Shown here piece by piece: positions 1 to 6,805 of a stretch of DNA of 7,912 bases (positions are counted from its first letter, which is position 1; every line of letters begins with the position of its first letter). Position numbers and translations under genes: made by a program. Origin of the DNA: NVQY01 sp047639325 (GTDB taxonomy: Bacteria; Pseudomonadota; Alphaproteobacteria; Rhodobacterales; Rhodobacteraceae); contig JBLINN010000209.1 in NCBI GenBank assembly GCA_047639325.1, positions 1 through 7,912 of the forward strand. Reading direction: 5' to 3'. The notes under the pieces were generated by a model that saw nothing but the letters and a program-made list of their open reading frames with translations, had not been told where the DNA came from and ran no database searches.

Positions 1-1310
1 TATTGATCCAGTGCAGCGGTCAGCTTGGTCATGATCTCGTCAATGCCGTCTTCGGTGATAATCATCGGCGGGCACACCAGGAAATGATCGCCGGAATAGC
101 CGCCACGGGTGCGACGCGAATAGATGATCAGCCCCTTATCATAGGCGATATTCACCAGACGATTATACGCGCCCAGCTCCGCCGGCAGCGGCGCCATTGT
201 GTCACGATCCGAAACCAGCTCGAACGCCAGCAACAACCCAAGGCCGCGCACATCGCCGATAAACGGATAGTCATCCATCAACCCGGTCAGGCGGTCCTTC
301 AGGATCCTGCCCATCCGCCCGGCGTTTTCCGTCATGCCCTGACTTTCGATTTCACCAATCACCGCCAACCCCGCCGCGCAGGCCAACGGGTTGCCGGAAT
401 AGGTGTGGCCGTGAATAAACCCGCCATTATCCTGCACCGCGTCAACAATCCGGTCACTGGCAATCATCGCGCCCAGCGGCACATAGCCCGCACCAAACCC
501 TTTGGACAACGCGATGATGTCAGGGACACAATCCCAGTGTTGCGAGCCAAAGAAATGCCCGGTGCGCCCGCCGCCGGTCATCACCTCATCATGGATCAGC
601 AGCACGCCGTATCTGTCGCAAATCTGGCGAACACGTTCCATATACCCCTTGGGCGGCACCAGTGCGCCAGTTGACGCCCCGCCGATGGGTTCGATGATAA
701 AGGCCAAAATTGTCTCGGGGCCTTCGGTGATAATCTGCTGTTCCAGCATGTCGGCGTAATGATGCCCGGTCGCCTCAATCGTCGGGTCCAGCCCATCCAG
801 ATAGGCACGCGGGGCGGGGATTTTGGGCATCATCCGCATCATCGGATCAAACGGCGCGGTCATCGGGGTATACCCACTTAGCGCCAGCGCCCCCAGGGTT
901 GCGCCGTGATAACTGGGAAAGCGCGAGATGACTTTCCAGCGCTGCGATTCCCCGATGGCAATCGCGTATTGGCGCGCCAGCTTGATGGTGCTTTCCACCG
1001 CCTCGGACCCGCCCGAAACAAAGAACACCTTGTTCAGATCACCTGGCGCCAGTTGGGCGGTTTTATCAGCCAGTTGTTCAGACGGGTCGGTTTCAAAATG
1101 CAACCGATAGCCAAAGGTCGATTTTTCCATCTGCGCCTGCATCGCGGCCAGCACATTTGGGTTGGAATGGCCGATATTGCACACCATTGCGCCCGACGAT
1201 CCATCCAGATAGCGCTTGCCGGATACATCCCACATATAGATGCCGCTGGACCGGTCCAATCGCGGGCGGCTGTCGCCAGCGAGGTAAAACAAACTGCTGT
1301 CGTTTTTCAT
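1..1310 (-). CDS. Class III PLP-dependent aminotransferase (3' end cut by window edge)
   Basis: A single frame stays open from ATG at 1310 to the left edge: 436 complete codons plus two bases, no stop seen. Family length is about 440-450, so only a few C-terminal residues should be missing. The translation is a class III (ornithine/omega-amino acid type) aminotransferase: a cofactor-phosphate loop SGGSEAVE at residues 99-106, YHG at 134-136, FIIEPIGG at 204-211, the pyridine-nitrogen aspartate in HDEVMTGGGRTG (D241), the Schiff-base lysine in LSKGFGAGY (K270), and HTYSGNPLAC at 302-311. It should be a cytoplasmic enzyme moving an amino group from an amine or amino acid to a keto acid; the exact substrate is not readable. 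The start is fixed by tandem in-frame stops TAG-TAA at 1338-1343 just upstream, although the Shine-Dalgarno is weak (AAGG about 11 bases before ATG). It lies 67 bases after livF in the same direction and probably belongs to the transporter operon. The family is secure; specificity is unknown. Confidence 0.93.
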   Translation of the reverse strand, partial: MKNDSSLFYLAGDSRPRLDRSSGIYMWDVSGKRYLDGSSGAMVCNIGHSNPNVLAAMQAQMEKSTFGYRLHFETDPSEQLADKTAQLAPGDLNKVFFVSGGSEAVESTIKLARQYAIAIGESQRWKVISRFPSYHGATLGALALSGYTPMTAPFDPMMRMMPKIPAPRAYLDGLDPTIEATGHHYADMLEQQIITEGPETILAFIIEPIGGASTGALVPPKGYMERVRQICDRYGVLLIHDEVMTGGGRTGHFFGSQHWDCVPDIIALSKGFGAGYVPLGAMIASDRIVDAVQDNGGFIHGHTYSGNPLACAAGLAVIGEIESQGMTENAGRMGRILKDRLTGLMDDYPFIGDVRGLGLLLAFELVSDRDTMAPLPAELGAYNRLVNIAYDKGLIIYSRRTRGGYSGDHFLVCPPMIITEDGIDEIMTKLTAALDQ

Positions 1311-1360
1311 GGGATTCGGTGCCTTGAGTGAGCGCGGTTACTACCACGCGAGGTAAAACA
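1279..1360. repeat. 13-bp direct repeat across the livF-aminotransferase gap
   Basis: The sequence GCGAGGTAAAACA occurs at 1279-1291, inside the first codons of the aminotransferase, and again at 1348-1360, between livF and that gene. The copies are 69 bp apart, a multiple of three. Read on the minus strand in the aminotransferase frame, both encode Leu-Phe-Tyr-Leu-Ala. After the upstream copy comes Trp and then TAG TAA. An exact 13-base match at this distance is unlikely by chance. A small local duplication or remodelling of the gene's 5' end is a reasonable inference. Confidence 0.6.
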
Positions 1361-1377
1361 GCCAGGTGGGCGCGAAA

Positions 1378-2106
1378 TCACGCCACCCAGAACGCCTTTT
1401 CCAGATCCTGAAAGTCTGACGGACGGCCTTCGTATTTGTTGCGCCCCAGTTCCAGAATATAGACGTAATCCGAGATTTTCAGCGCCTGACGGATTTCCTG
1501 ATCCACCAGAAGGATGGTCATGCCTTCCTTATCCGTCAGGTCGGTCAGCATGCCGTAAACCTCTTGCGCCAGCATCTTGGACAGGCCCGCCGTGGGTTCG
1601 TCCACCAGCATCACCTTGGGTTCAGCCATCAACACGCGGCCCAGTTCGACCATGCGCTGCTGACCGCCAGACAACTCGCCGGTGATCTGTTTGCGCTTGT
1701 CCTGTAGCGCCGGAAAGCGTTCGTAATTCTCGGCGATCTTGTCGCGCACCCGCTTTTTGTTGCGCCGAAAGGTCCAGCCGCCAAGTTCCAGATTTTCCTC
1801 GACCGTCATGTCCTTGAACACACCGGGTTGCTGCGGGATATAGGCCAGTCCTTTAAGGATGCGCTGATGCGTCGGCACATCCAGAATGCTTTCGCCGTCT
1901 AGCTGGATATCGCCCTTGAAGGGGCGTAGAAACCCAAATGCCGTCTTTAACGCGGTGGATTTACCAACGCCGTTGGCACCCAGAATGGCGGTGATCTTGC
2001 CGCGCTGAACATTGATATCAAGGTCTTGCAGGATGTTGAGGTCTTTGTAATAGCCCGCATCCAGATCGATTATTTTCAAGACGGTATCTGTGTGAAAATC
2101 GTTCAT
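1378..2106 (-). CDS. livF: LIV-type ABC transporter ATP-binding protein LivF
   Basis: A cytoplasmic ATPase of 242 residues that powers the amino acid importer as partner of LivG. Visible motifs are Walker A GANGVGKST at residues 43-51, the Q-loop around Q92-Q93 (YIPQQPGVF), the ABC signature LSGGQQ at 145-150 followed by RMVELGRVLM, and Walker B VMLVDEP at 165-171 with catalytic E170. At the switch position the sequence is LLVDQEIRQAL. A glutamine (Q203) stands where most ABC ATPases have the H-loop histidine; LivF proteins commonly have VEQN here, so this supports LivF over LivG and is not a defect. The start ATG overlaps the livG stop by four bases (ATGA), implying translational coupling. 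Length is normal. Subunit identity is secure, but the imported substrate is inferred only from the family. Confidence 0.95.
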   Translation of the reverse strand: MNDFHTDTVLKIIDLDAGYYKDLNILQDLDINVQRGKITAILGANGVGKSTALKTAFGFLRPFKGDIQLDGESILDVPTHQRILKGLAYIPQQPGVFKDMTVEENLELGGWTFRRNKKRVRDKIAENYERFPALQDKRKQITGELSGGQQRMVELGRVLMAEPKVMLVDEPTAGLSKMLAQEVYGMLTDLTDKEGMTILLVDQEIRQALKISDYVYILELGRNKYEGRPSDFQDLEKAFWVA

Positions 2107-2858
2107 GTCGGGGTGACCTCTGCCAGTTCTTCTTCGTCCTCGTCGACGCCCAGATAGGCCTCGATCACAGCGGGGTCGTTCTTGACATCTTGCGGCGGGC
2201 CGTCGGCGATCAGCGTGCCGAAATCCAGCACCAGCAGGCGTTTCGCCAGATTGAAAATCGCATCCATCTGGTGGCTGATGATGACAATTGCCTTACCTTG
2301 GTCGTTCACCCGGCGGATGTACTCATAGATCACCTCCATCAGCTTGGGATGCACCCCCGCAAAGGGTTCGTCCAGAATGATCACATCCGGGTCCAGCATC
2401 AACAGCCGCCCCAGTTCCAGCAGCTTTTGCTGACCGCCCGACAGGGATTGCGCATAGTCGTTGCGCAAATGATCGATGGTCAGGAATTCCAGCACCTCCA
2501 TCGCCTTGGCATGGACGATCTTGCGGTTCTGTTCCTTGCCCACCGCCAGCGCCGGTACGTAAAGGTTTTCCAGAACCGACATGCGCCGGAACGACCGGGT
2601 GACCTGAAAGGTGCGGCCCAGTCCGGCCAGCGCAACCTCGTATGGTTTATACTGGTCGATGCGTTCGCCGTTCAGGTAGACCGTGCCGCTATTTGGCTTG
2701 ATCGCCCCGTCCAGAATGTTGGTCAACGTGGTCTTGCCCGCGCCGTTCGGGCCGATCAGCCCGATCAGTTCCGGGCCGTTGATCTCAAAATTCAGACCTT
2801 TCAGAACCTGCTGACCGCCAAAGCTTTTCTTCAGGTTAGTGACTTTCAGATTGATCAT
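2103..2858 (-). CDS. livG: LIV-type ABC transporter ATP-binding protein LivG
   Basis: The second cytoplasmic ATPase of the importer, 251 residues. It shows Walker A GPNGAGKTT at 36-44, the Q-loop in GRTFQVTRSF (Q85), the signature LSGGQQ at 139-144, Walker B VIILDEP at 159-165 (D163, E164), and an H-loop histidine at H196 in IISHQMD, so all ATPase elements are present. The family's usual C-terminal block VIEAYLG is seen at 231-237 and is followed by an unusually acidic tail (DEDEEELAEVTPT). The start overlaps the livM stop and its own stop overlaps the livF start, each by the four bases ATGA. It pairs with LivF beneath the LivH/LivM channel. Confidence 0.95.
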   Translation of the reverse strand: MINLKVTNLKKSFGGQQVLKGLNFEINGPELIGLIGPNGAGKTTLTNILDGAIKPNSGTVYLNGERIDQYKPYEVALAGLGRTFQVTRSFRRMSVLENLYVPALAVGKEQNRKIVHAKAMEVLEFLTIDHLRNDYAQSLSGGQQKLLELGRLLMLDPDVIILDEPFAGVHPKLMEVIYEYIRRVNDQGKAIVIISHQMDAIFNLAKRLLVLDFGTLIADGPPQDVKNDPAVIEAYLGVDEDEEELAEVTPT

Positions 2859-4063
2859 CCTTTGACCCCCCCGTCGGTTTCCGTGGCGCGTTTGGCAACG
2901 GTTTCTTTGCCCACATGGCCGCGTTGGAAGTATTCGATGATCGGCGCAATCAGCCCGTTGCGGGTGAACCGCAACGTGACCATCAACAGCACCCCAAAGA
3001 ACACCAATCGCCAGACTGTCATGTCGATGGTGATCGGGCCGATGGTAAAGCTGTTGCGCAGCATCTCCAGCACGAACTGGATGATGATTGCGCCAATCGC
3101 GGCGGCAACAAAGTTTTCGACCCCGCCGATCACCGCCATCGCCACAACCAGGCTCATCTGCAACAAGAACAGCGCGTTTGGTGTCACGATGCCCACGTAA
3201 TGCGCCTGCACCGCGCCAGCGGCGGCGGCCATCATCGTGGTGATCACAAACACCAGCACCTTATAGCGCGTGGTGTTGACCCCCAGCGCAGCGGCGGCCT
3301 CTTGATCCTCGCGCAACGCGCGCACAAAAAGGCCGAATTTTGACCGCGACAGCCACCACAGGATGGCCAGACAGGTCAGCAACAGGAAGAACATCACGAA
3401 ATAGGGCGGCAGTTTATCGGTGCGGGTATAGAACCGCCCAAACAGGGTAATGCCGTTTTCGAACAGCGCAGGCGTCTCCATCCCCGCCTGCCCGCGTGTC
3501 ACCTGAATTTCCGCCGATATCGTCGCCTTGACGATCTCGGCAAAGCCCAGCGTGAATAGCGCCAGATAGGCGGCGCGCAGGCGCAGCACCAGCAGGCCGA
3601 TCAGCAGACCGGCAACACCACCCATGATGGTACCAAGGATGATGCCAATCCACACCGGCACATCCGTGACCTTGACGGTGCCGTTCCAGACCTCCATCGC
3701 CTGATGCAAACAACTTTGCCCCAGCGTGGTTGACGTCACCCCAACCGGGTTGACGATAATCAGCCAGGTGCCGCCGATATTGAATTCGTTACACAGGTTT
3801 GTCGGCTCTGGCGCGAAGTGGATATAGTGCAGCAACAACGCCGAGGTATAGGCACCGATCCCCATAAATCCCATATGGCCAAACGAAAACTGCCCGGCAT
3901 AGCCGGCCAACATTGACCAGCTAGACGCAAGGATCGCGTAGAAAAACCCGATGATGAAGATGTGCATGATATAGTCATAATCGCCCGCCGAATAGACAAA
4001 CGGGAAGGCGGCGAAAAACAGCAGGAACAGCGCCCCAAGGAAGGTAGGTACATGTGTCCGCAT
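2855..4063 (-). CDS. livM: LIV-type ABC transporter permease LivM
   Basis: An inner-membrane permease of 402 residues that forms the channel with LivH. Hydrophobic segments lie near residues 8-25, 32-54, 64-80, 136-160, 163-181, 220-239, 268-290, 297-327 and 350-366. The block SMLAGYAGQFSFGHMGFMGIGAY (50-72) is the standard LivM N-terminal signature. The cytoplasmic coupling loop, ALREDQEAAAALGVNTTRYK (249-268), contacts the ATPases. The protein is longer than many LivM proteins (about 320-360). Much of the excess is a loop at about 82-135, probably periplasmic, with two cysteines, C91 and C118, and little similarity to what I know of the family. The ATG overlaps the livH stop by one base (TGATG), so translation is probably coupled. 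Confidence 0.93.
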   Translation of the reverse strand: MRTHVPTFLGALFLLFFAAFPFVYSAGDYDYIMHIFIIGFFYAILASSWSMLAGYAGQFSFGHMGFMGIGAYTSALLLHYIHFAPEPTNLCNEFNIGGTWLIIVNPVGVTSTTLGQSCLHQAMEVWNGTVKVTDVPVWIGIILGTIMGGVAGLLIGLLVLRLRAAYLALFTLGFAEIVKATISAEIQVTRGQAGMETPALFENGITLFGRFYTRTDKLPPYFVMFFLLLTCLAILWWLSRSKFGLFVRALREDQEAAAALGVNTTRYKVLVFVITTMMAAAAGAVQAHYVGIVTPNALFLLQMSLVVAMAVIGGVENFVAAAIGAIIIQFVLEMLRNSFTIGPITIDMTVWRLVFFGVLLMVTLRFTRNGLIAPIIEYFQRGHVGKETVAKRATETDGGVKG

Positions 4064-5331
4064 CAGTTTTGCCCATGTGTTGCGCTTGCAAACCGGCGGC
4101 CCATCAGGCCAGTCGGACGCAGAAGCAGGGTAAGGGTAAGCACGATCATGCCGTAGGCCGGGATGTAGGATGCAGCCTTTTGCGGATCAGGCACACAGCC
4201 GGTTCCCGCCGCCTCGACCAATCCAACGATGATCCCGCCAAAGAACGCACCGGGTAGCGACCCAAGCCCGCCAAGAACTACGATTACAAAGGACCGCATC
4301 GCGGGGATCGCCCCAACCTGCGGCAGCCAGGAAAACGCTTGCACAAGCAATGATCCTGCCAGCGCGGCGATCATTCCGCCCAACGCAAAGGCCAGCATGT
4401 TCATCCGATCCGGGTTGATCCCGGCAATCGCCGCAGCCTCGCGGTCAAGGCTGACAGCGCGCAGGGCTTTGCCTGTCCAGGTGCGGTGCAAAAGGTACAG
4501 CAGCGCAAACAGCACAAAGATACAGGTGGCAGCCGCCGTCAGACGCGGGCTTGAAATGGTAACGGATTCGAACAATTCGAGCGAGCCTCGGCTGGATTTC
4601 ATCAGCCACGGGTCCTCGGCAGAGGGCAACGCCATCCGCGGGAAATCAAGGAACCGTTGTGCCTTGACCGGGTTCGCGCCAACAGTGGCCTGAACAAAAT
4701 ACTGCAGGGTAAAGGCCAGCCCAAAGGTGACCAGAATGCCGTATTCAACCGGGCGGTCGATCTTGCCATCGTACATCGGCGTCAGGAACAGGCGCTCGAA
4801 CGCCGCGCCCAGGGCAAAGGTCGCCACGCAGGCCCCCAAAACGCCAACCATCGGGTTGATACCCGGCAGCCAGACCGAGGTGATGAAATAGGTGATCATC
4901 CCGCCAATCATGTAAAATTCACCATGGGCAAAGCTGACAATGCCAAGGATCGAAAAGATCAGGGTCAGGCCAAGCGCCATGAACCCGTATATAATGCCAA
5001 TCACCAGGCCGTTCACGACTTGTGAGGCAACGAAGGTGCCGTTGGTGACGCAGATGTTTTCCGGATCGCCCATCGCAAAAAACATGCCAAACACCAACAC
5101 GGTGGCAATCACCGGCAACACGATAAAGCGCGTTGTCAGAACTGGCGTGCGGACCCACAAGGGGATCAGCGCGATTGGCCCGGCAGCAGCACCGGTAAAG
5201 GCCCCCACCAGCGATGTGTTCGATGTATCTAGATCGCGATGCAGATACCGACGTTTCAAGGCAAAACTGCCCACCACGCCCCATCCAATCATCCAGAGCA
5301 TAGCGCCCCAAAAAAACCCGGAGTACTCCAC
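4063..5331 (-). CDS. livH: LIV-type ABC transporter permease LivH with N-terminal membrane extension
   Basis: An inner-membrane permease of 422 residues, partner of LivM. The canonical LivH domain begins near residue 103: SQVVNGLVIGIIYGFMALGL, then the hallmark SFAHGEFYMIGG at 133-144. The coupling loop LRAVSLDREAAAIAGINPDRM (290-310) and the late helices GMIAALAGSLL and VIVVLGGLGSLPGAFFGG follow as expected. LivH proteins are usually near 290-300 residues, so about 100 residues at the N-terminus are extra. They contain hydrophobic stretches at about 4-24, 41-60 and 69-87 and a cysteine at C94. The chosen start is GTG at 5331, preceded by a strong Shine-Dalgarno (GGGGGAGAG, 5338-5346) with eight bases between its GGAG and the start codon. 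This argues that the extension is translated. It is the first of four overlapping genes, 117 bases after the binding-protein gene. Confidence 0.92.
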   Translation of the reverse strand: MEYSGFFWGAMLWMIGWGVVGSFALKRRYLHRDLDTSNTSLVGAFTGAAAGPIALIPLWVRTPVLTTRFIVLPVIATVLVFGMFFAMGDPENICVTNGTFVASQVVNGLVIGIIYGFMALGLTLIFSILGIVSFAHGEFYMIGGMITYFITSVWLPGINPMVGVLGACVATFALGAAFERLFLTPMYDGKIDRPVEYGILVTFGLAFTLQYFVQATVGANPVKAQRFLDFPRMALPSAEDPWLMKSSRGSLELFESVTISSPRLTAAATCIFVLFALLYLLHRTWTGKALRAVSLDREAAAIAGINPDRMNMLAFALGGMIAALAGSLLVQAFSWLPQVGAIPAMRSFVIVVLGGLGSLPGAFFGGIIVGLVEAAGTGCVPDPQKAASYIPAYGMIVLTLTLLLRPTGLMGRRFASATHGQN

Positions 5332-5337
5332 TGTGCA

Positions 5338-5346
5338 CTCTCCCCC
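5338..5346 (-). promoter_or_regulatory. Ribosome binding site that fixes the GTG start of livH
   Basis: On the minus strand GGGGGAGAG lies just upstream of GTG at 5331, with eight bases between its GGAG core and the start codon. Such a good site in front of the long form supports initiation there rather than at an internal start close to the conserved LivH domain. Confidence 0.7.
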
Positions 5347-5390
5347 TCGGAATTATCCCGTCTGCTTGGCTGACGGATTATTATTGTGGT

Positions 5391-5418
5391 GGGTCAGCCG
5401 ACAAAGCGCGGCTGACCC
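5391..5418 (-). promoter_or_regulatory. Stem-loop between binding-protein gene and livH (attenuator or mRNA-end hairpin)
   Basis: GGGTCAGCCG (5391-5400) and CGGCTGACCC (5409-5418) form a perfect 10-bp GC-rich stem with an 8-base loop, 30 bases past the stop of the binding-protein gene. No T-run follows on either strand (the minus strand continues ACCACAATAATAATCC), so it is not a classical intrinsic terminator. In LIV-type operons a hairpin here would fit partial termination or 3'-end protection, giving more binding protein than permease; that role is inference. GACCC (5414-5418) can also pair with GGGTC (5428-5432), which would compete with this stem. A weaker 5-bp stem lies at 5358-5376. 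Confidence 0.5.
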
Positions 5419-5448
5419 GGTGTTTCAGGGTCAAATACCCACGCGCGA

Positions 5449-6681
5449 TCAGTCGTTCAGGATTGCATCGCCGGTTTTGTAGACGTCCGGGTACACAATG
5501 GTTGCGCTGCCGGATTCTTCGCCTTCGGTCTGATACTGGATCATGGTCAAAGCAACGTCAGGCCACTGGTGCCACCATTCGTCACCCTTACCGTCAACCG
5601 ATGGGTCCTTGCCGGTGCCATAGGGGAAAAAGATCGTCCCCAGCGTGCCGTCATAGCTGATGCCTTCAAGTGCTGCGACAATCGCGTCGCCGTCGGTAGA
5701 GCCCGCTTCGCTGATTGCCTGTGCCAGGATGGCAATCGAATCATAGGCTTCCATCGCATAGCTCTCGACAGCGCCTTTGCCGGTCTTTTCTTTATAGACC
5801 TTGGCAAAGTTCTTGCCCTTGTCACTAAATCCGGTTTCCGGCAGGCCGATGCGCTGAACAAAAGCCAGATTGCCGTCTGGCACGTTTTCCCAGTAGGATT
5901 TGCTTTCCAGCGAAACCTGACCAGTGACAAAGATGATATCAAGCGGTCCGATACCTGCGTCGGCAGCCTGCTGGGTAAAGTTATACCCGGCCTCGCCCGT
6001 GGCCAGCGTCACGATCATGTCGGGGCTGGCGGCCTTGATCCGCTGAACAATGCCCGCGTAATCCTGTGTGCCGATATCGACCGAAAAGGTCACAACCTCT
6101 TTGCCGCCGGATTCCAGCCCGCGCGTGGTTTCTTTGGCCGCTGGGATGCCGTAATCGGTGTTCTCTGTCAGGATCGCCACCTTTTTCACGCTGTCCAGCG
6201 TCAGGCCATAGTTCCAGATCGTCGCTGACGCCCAAGAACTAAGCGGCGCAATCCGGAAGATGTATTTCTGTTTGTCGCCGGTAATCGTGTCATTCCAGGT
6301 TTCAGCAAAAACCACCGGAATTTTCCGCGAATTTGCCACGTCCTTGGACGCAACGCCGACCGAGCTGTGATAACCGCCCCCAACAGCAACAACGCCGTCC
6401 TGGGTGATCAGCTTTTCCATAATCGCCTTGGCTTTTTCGGGCAGACCTTCGCTGTCGGCAATGATAACTTCGACGTCACAGCCCAGAACACCGCCAGCCG
6501 CGTTGATATCATCCTGGGCGATCAGCATCGCTTCGCGCATCGCCTCACCGCCAACAACTGTGCCGGGGGCCGAAAGCGGGGCAATCCCGCCAATCTTGAT
6601 CGGACAGTCAGCAGCAGATACCGCGCCGGTCATCGCAAACGCGCCCGCTACGGTGGCGGCCATCATTTTGTACGTTTTCAT
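5449..6681 (-). CDS. Periplasmic amino acid/amide-type substrate-binding protein (LivK-like)
   Basis: The 410-residue precursor of the periplasmic receptor for the importer (type I periplasmic-binding fold, LivJ/LivK/AmiC-like group). Residues 1 to about 23 are a Sec signal peptide: a basic start MKTYK, a hydrophobic core and a VSAA|DC or VSA|AD type cleavage region. The mature start CPIKIGGIAPLSAPG is the usual first strand and ligand-loop region. DINAAGGVLG at 58-67, LITQDGVVAVGGGYHSSVG at 91-109 and ESYAMEAYDSIAILA at 306-320 match the family pattern. Cysteines C26 and C68 lie in adjacent first-lobe elements and could form a disulfide. ATG at 6681 is preceded by AGGGAGAG (6686-6693) with good spacing. 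It is the first gene of the operon, divergent from the LysR gene. The ligand could be a branched-chain amino acid or another amino acid, amide or urea derivative; I cannot decide, so no symbol is given. Confidence 0.92.
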   Translation of the reverse strand: MKTYKMMAATVAGAFAMTGAVSAADCPIKIGGIAPLSAPGTVVGGEAMREAMLIAQDDINAAGGVLGCDVEVIIADSEGLPEKAKAIMEKLITQDGVVAVGGGYHSSVGVASKDVANSRKIPVVFAETWNDTITGDKQKYIFRIAPLSSWASATIWNYGLTLDSVKKVAILTENTDYGIPAAKETTRGLESGGKEVVTFSVDIGTQDYAGIVQRIKAASPDMIVTLATGEAGYNFTQQAADAGIGPLDIIFVTGQVSLESKSYWENVPDGNLAFVQRIGLPETGFSDKGKNFAKVYKEKTGKGAVESYAMEAYDSIAILAQAISEAGSTDGDAIVAALEGISYDGTLGTIFFPYGTGKDPSVDGKGDEWWHQWPDVALTMIQYQTEGEESGSATIVYPDVYKTGDAILND

Positions 6682-6805
6682 AAAACTCTCCCTGAGTTCT
6701 GTCCCGGCCTTCCGGGATCACCCAAGAACTATTGCAATCATGCTGGCGGTTGCTCTAATTAATAATACCTATACATACCATTGATATTTATTATGTGGTG
6801 CCCGG
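6682..6805. promoter_or_regulatory. Divergent promoter/operator region between the transport operon and lysR-type gene
   Basis: These 124 bases separate two divergent genes and must carry both promoters. The lysR-proximal part (about 6755-6795) is very AT-rich, unlike its surroundings. Candidate regulator sites are a GCAA-N12-TTGC dyad (6734-6753) overlapping the palindrome ATTGCAAT (6731-6738), an ATACC direct repeat 10 bp apart (6765-6769, 6775-6779), and an ATAATA/TATTAT inverted repeat (6762-6767, 6789-6794). LysR-family proteins typically bind such shared regions and repress their own gene. No convincing -35/-10 pair could be assigned by eye on either strand, so the exact sites are tentative. 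Confidence 0.55.
6702..6717 (-). promoter_or_regulatory. Leader hairpin just upstream of the binding-protein RBS
   Basis: TCCCGG (6702-6707) and CCGGGA (6712-6717) form a perfect 6-bp GC-rich stem with a 4-base loop, read as AAGG on the minus strand. It lies about 20 bases before the start codon and only eight bases upstream of the Shine-Dalgarno. It could protect the 5' end or influence ribosome access if transcription starts upstream of it; this role is inference. Confidence 0.4.

Noticed and set aside
3..674. Open frame of 223 codons on the plus strand near the left edge
   Set aside because: It is antisense to the aminotransferase, whose catalytic lysine and aspartate motifs fix the minus strand as coding.
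2190..3200. Long open frame (336 codons) on the plus strand opposite livG and livM
   Set aside because: It is antisense to two genes with clear ABC motifs, its translation is rich in His/Arg/Gln/Asp as expected of a GC-rich antisense frame, and it shows no recognisable domain.
4919..5338. Alternative minus-strand frame using a GTG at 5338 overlapping the livH start
   Set aside because: It shares the Shine-Dalgarno region but is out of frame with the LivH core and gives a low-complexity Arg/His/Gly-rich product without motifs.
5391..5418. Reading this stem-loop as a true rho-independent terminator
   Set aside because: The stem is strong but neither strand has a following T-run, so it is listed only as a regulatory or 3'-end hairpin.
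5569..6228. Open frame of 219 codons on the plus strand opposite the binding-protein gene
   Set aside because: It lies wholly antisense to a well-supported gene, and the composition looks like a reverse-strand shadow with no family motif.
6231..6730. The 10-mer CCCAAGAACT at 6231-6240 (inside the binding-protein gene) and 6721-6730 (its upstream region)
   Set aside because: A single 10-base match in several kilobases is expected by chance, and no further similarity flanks it.
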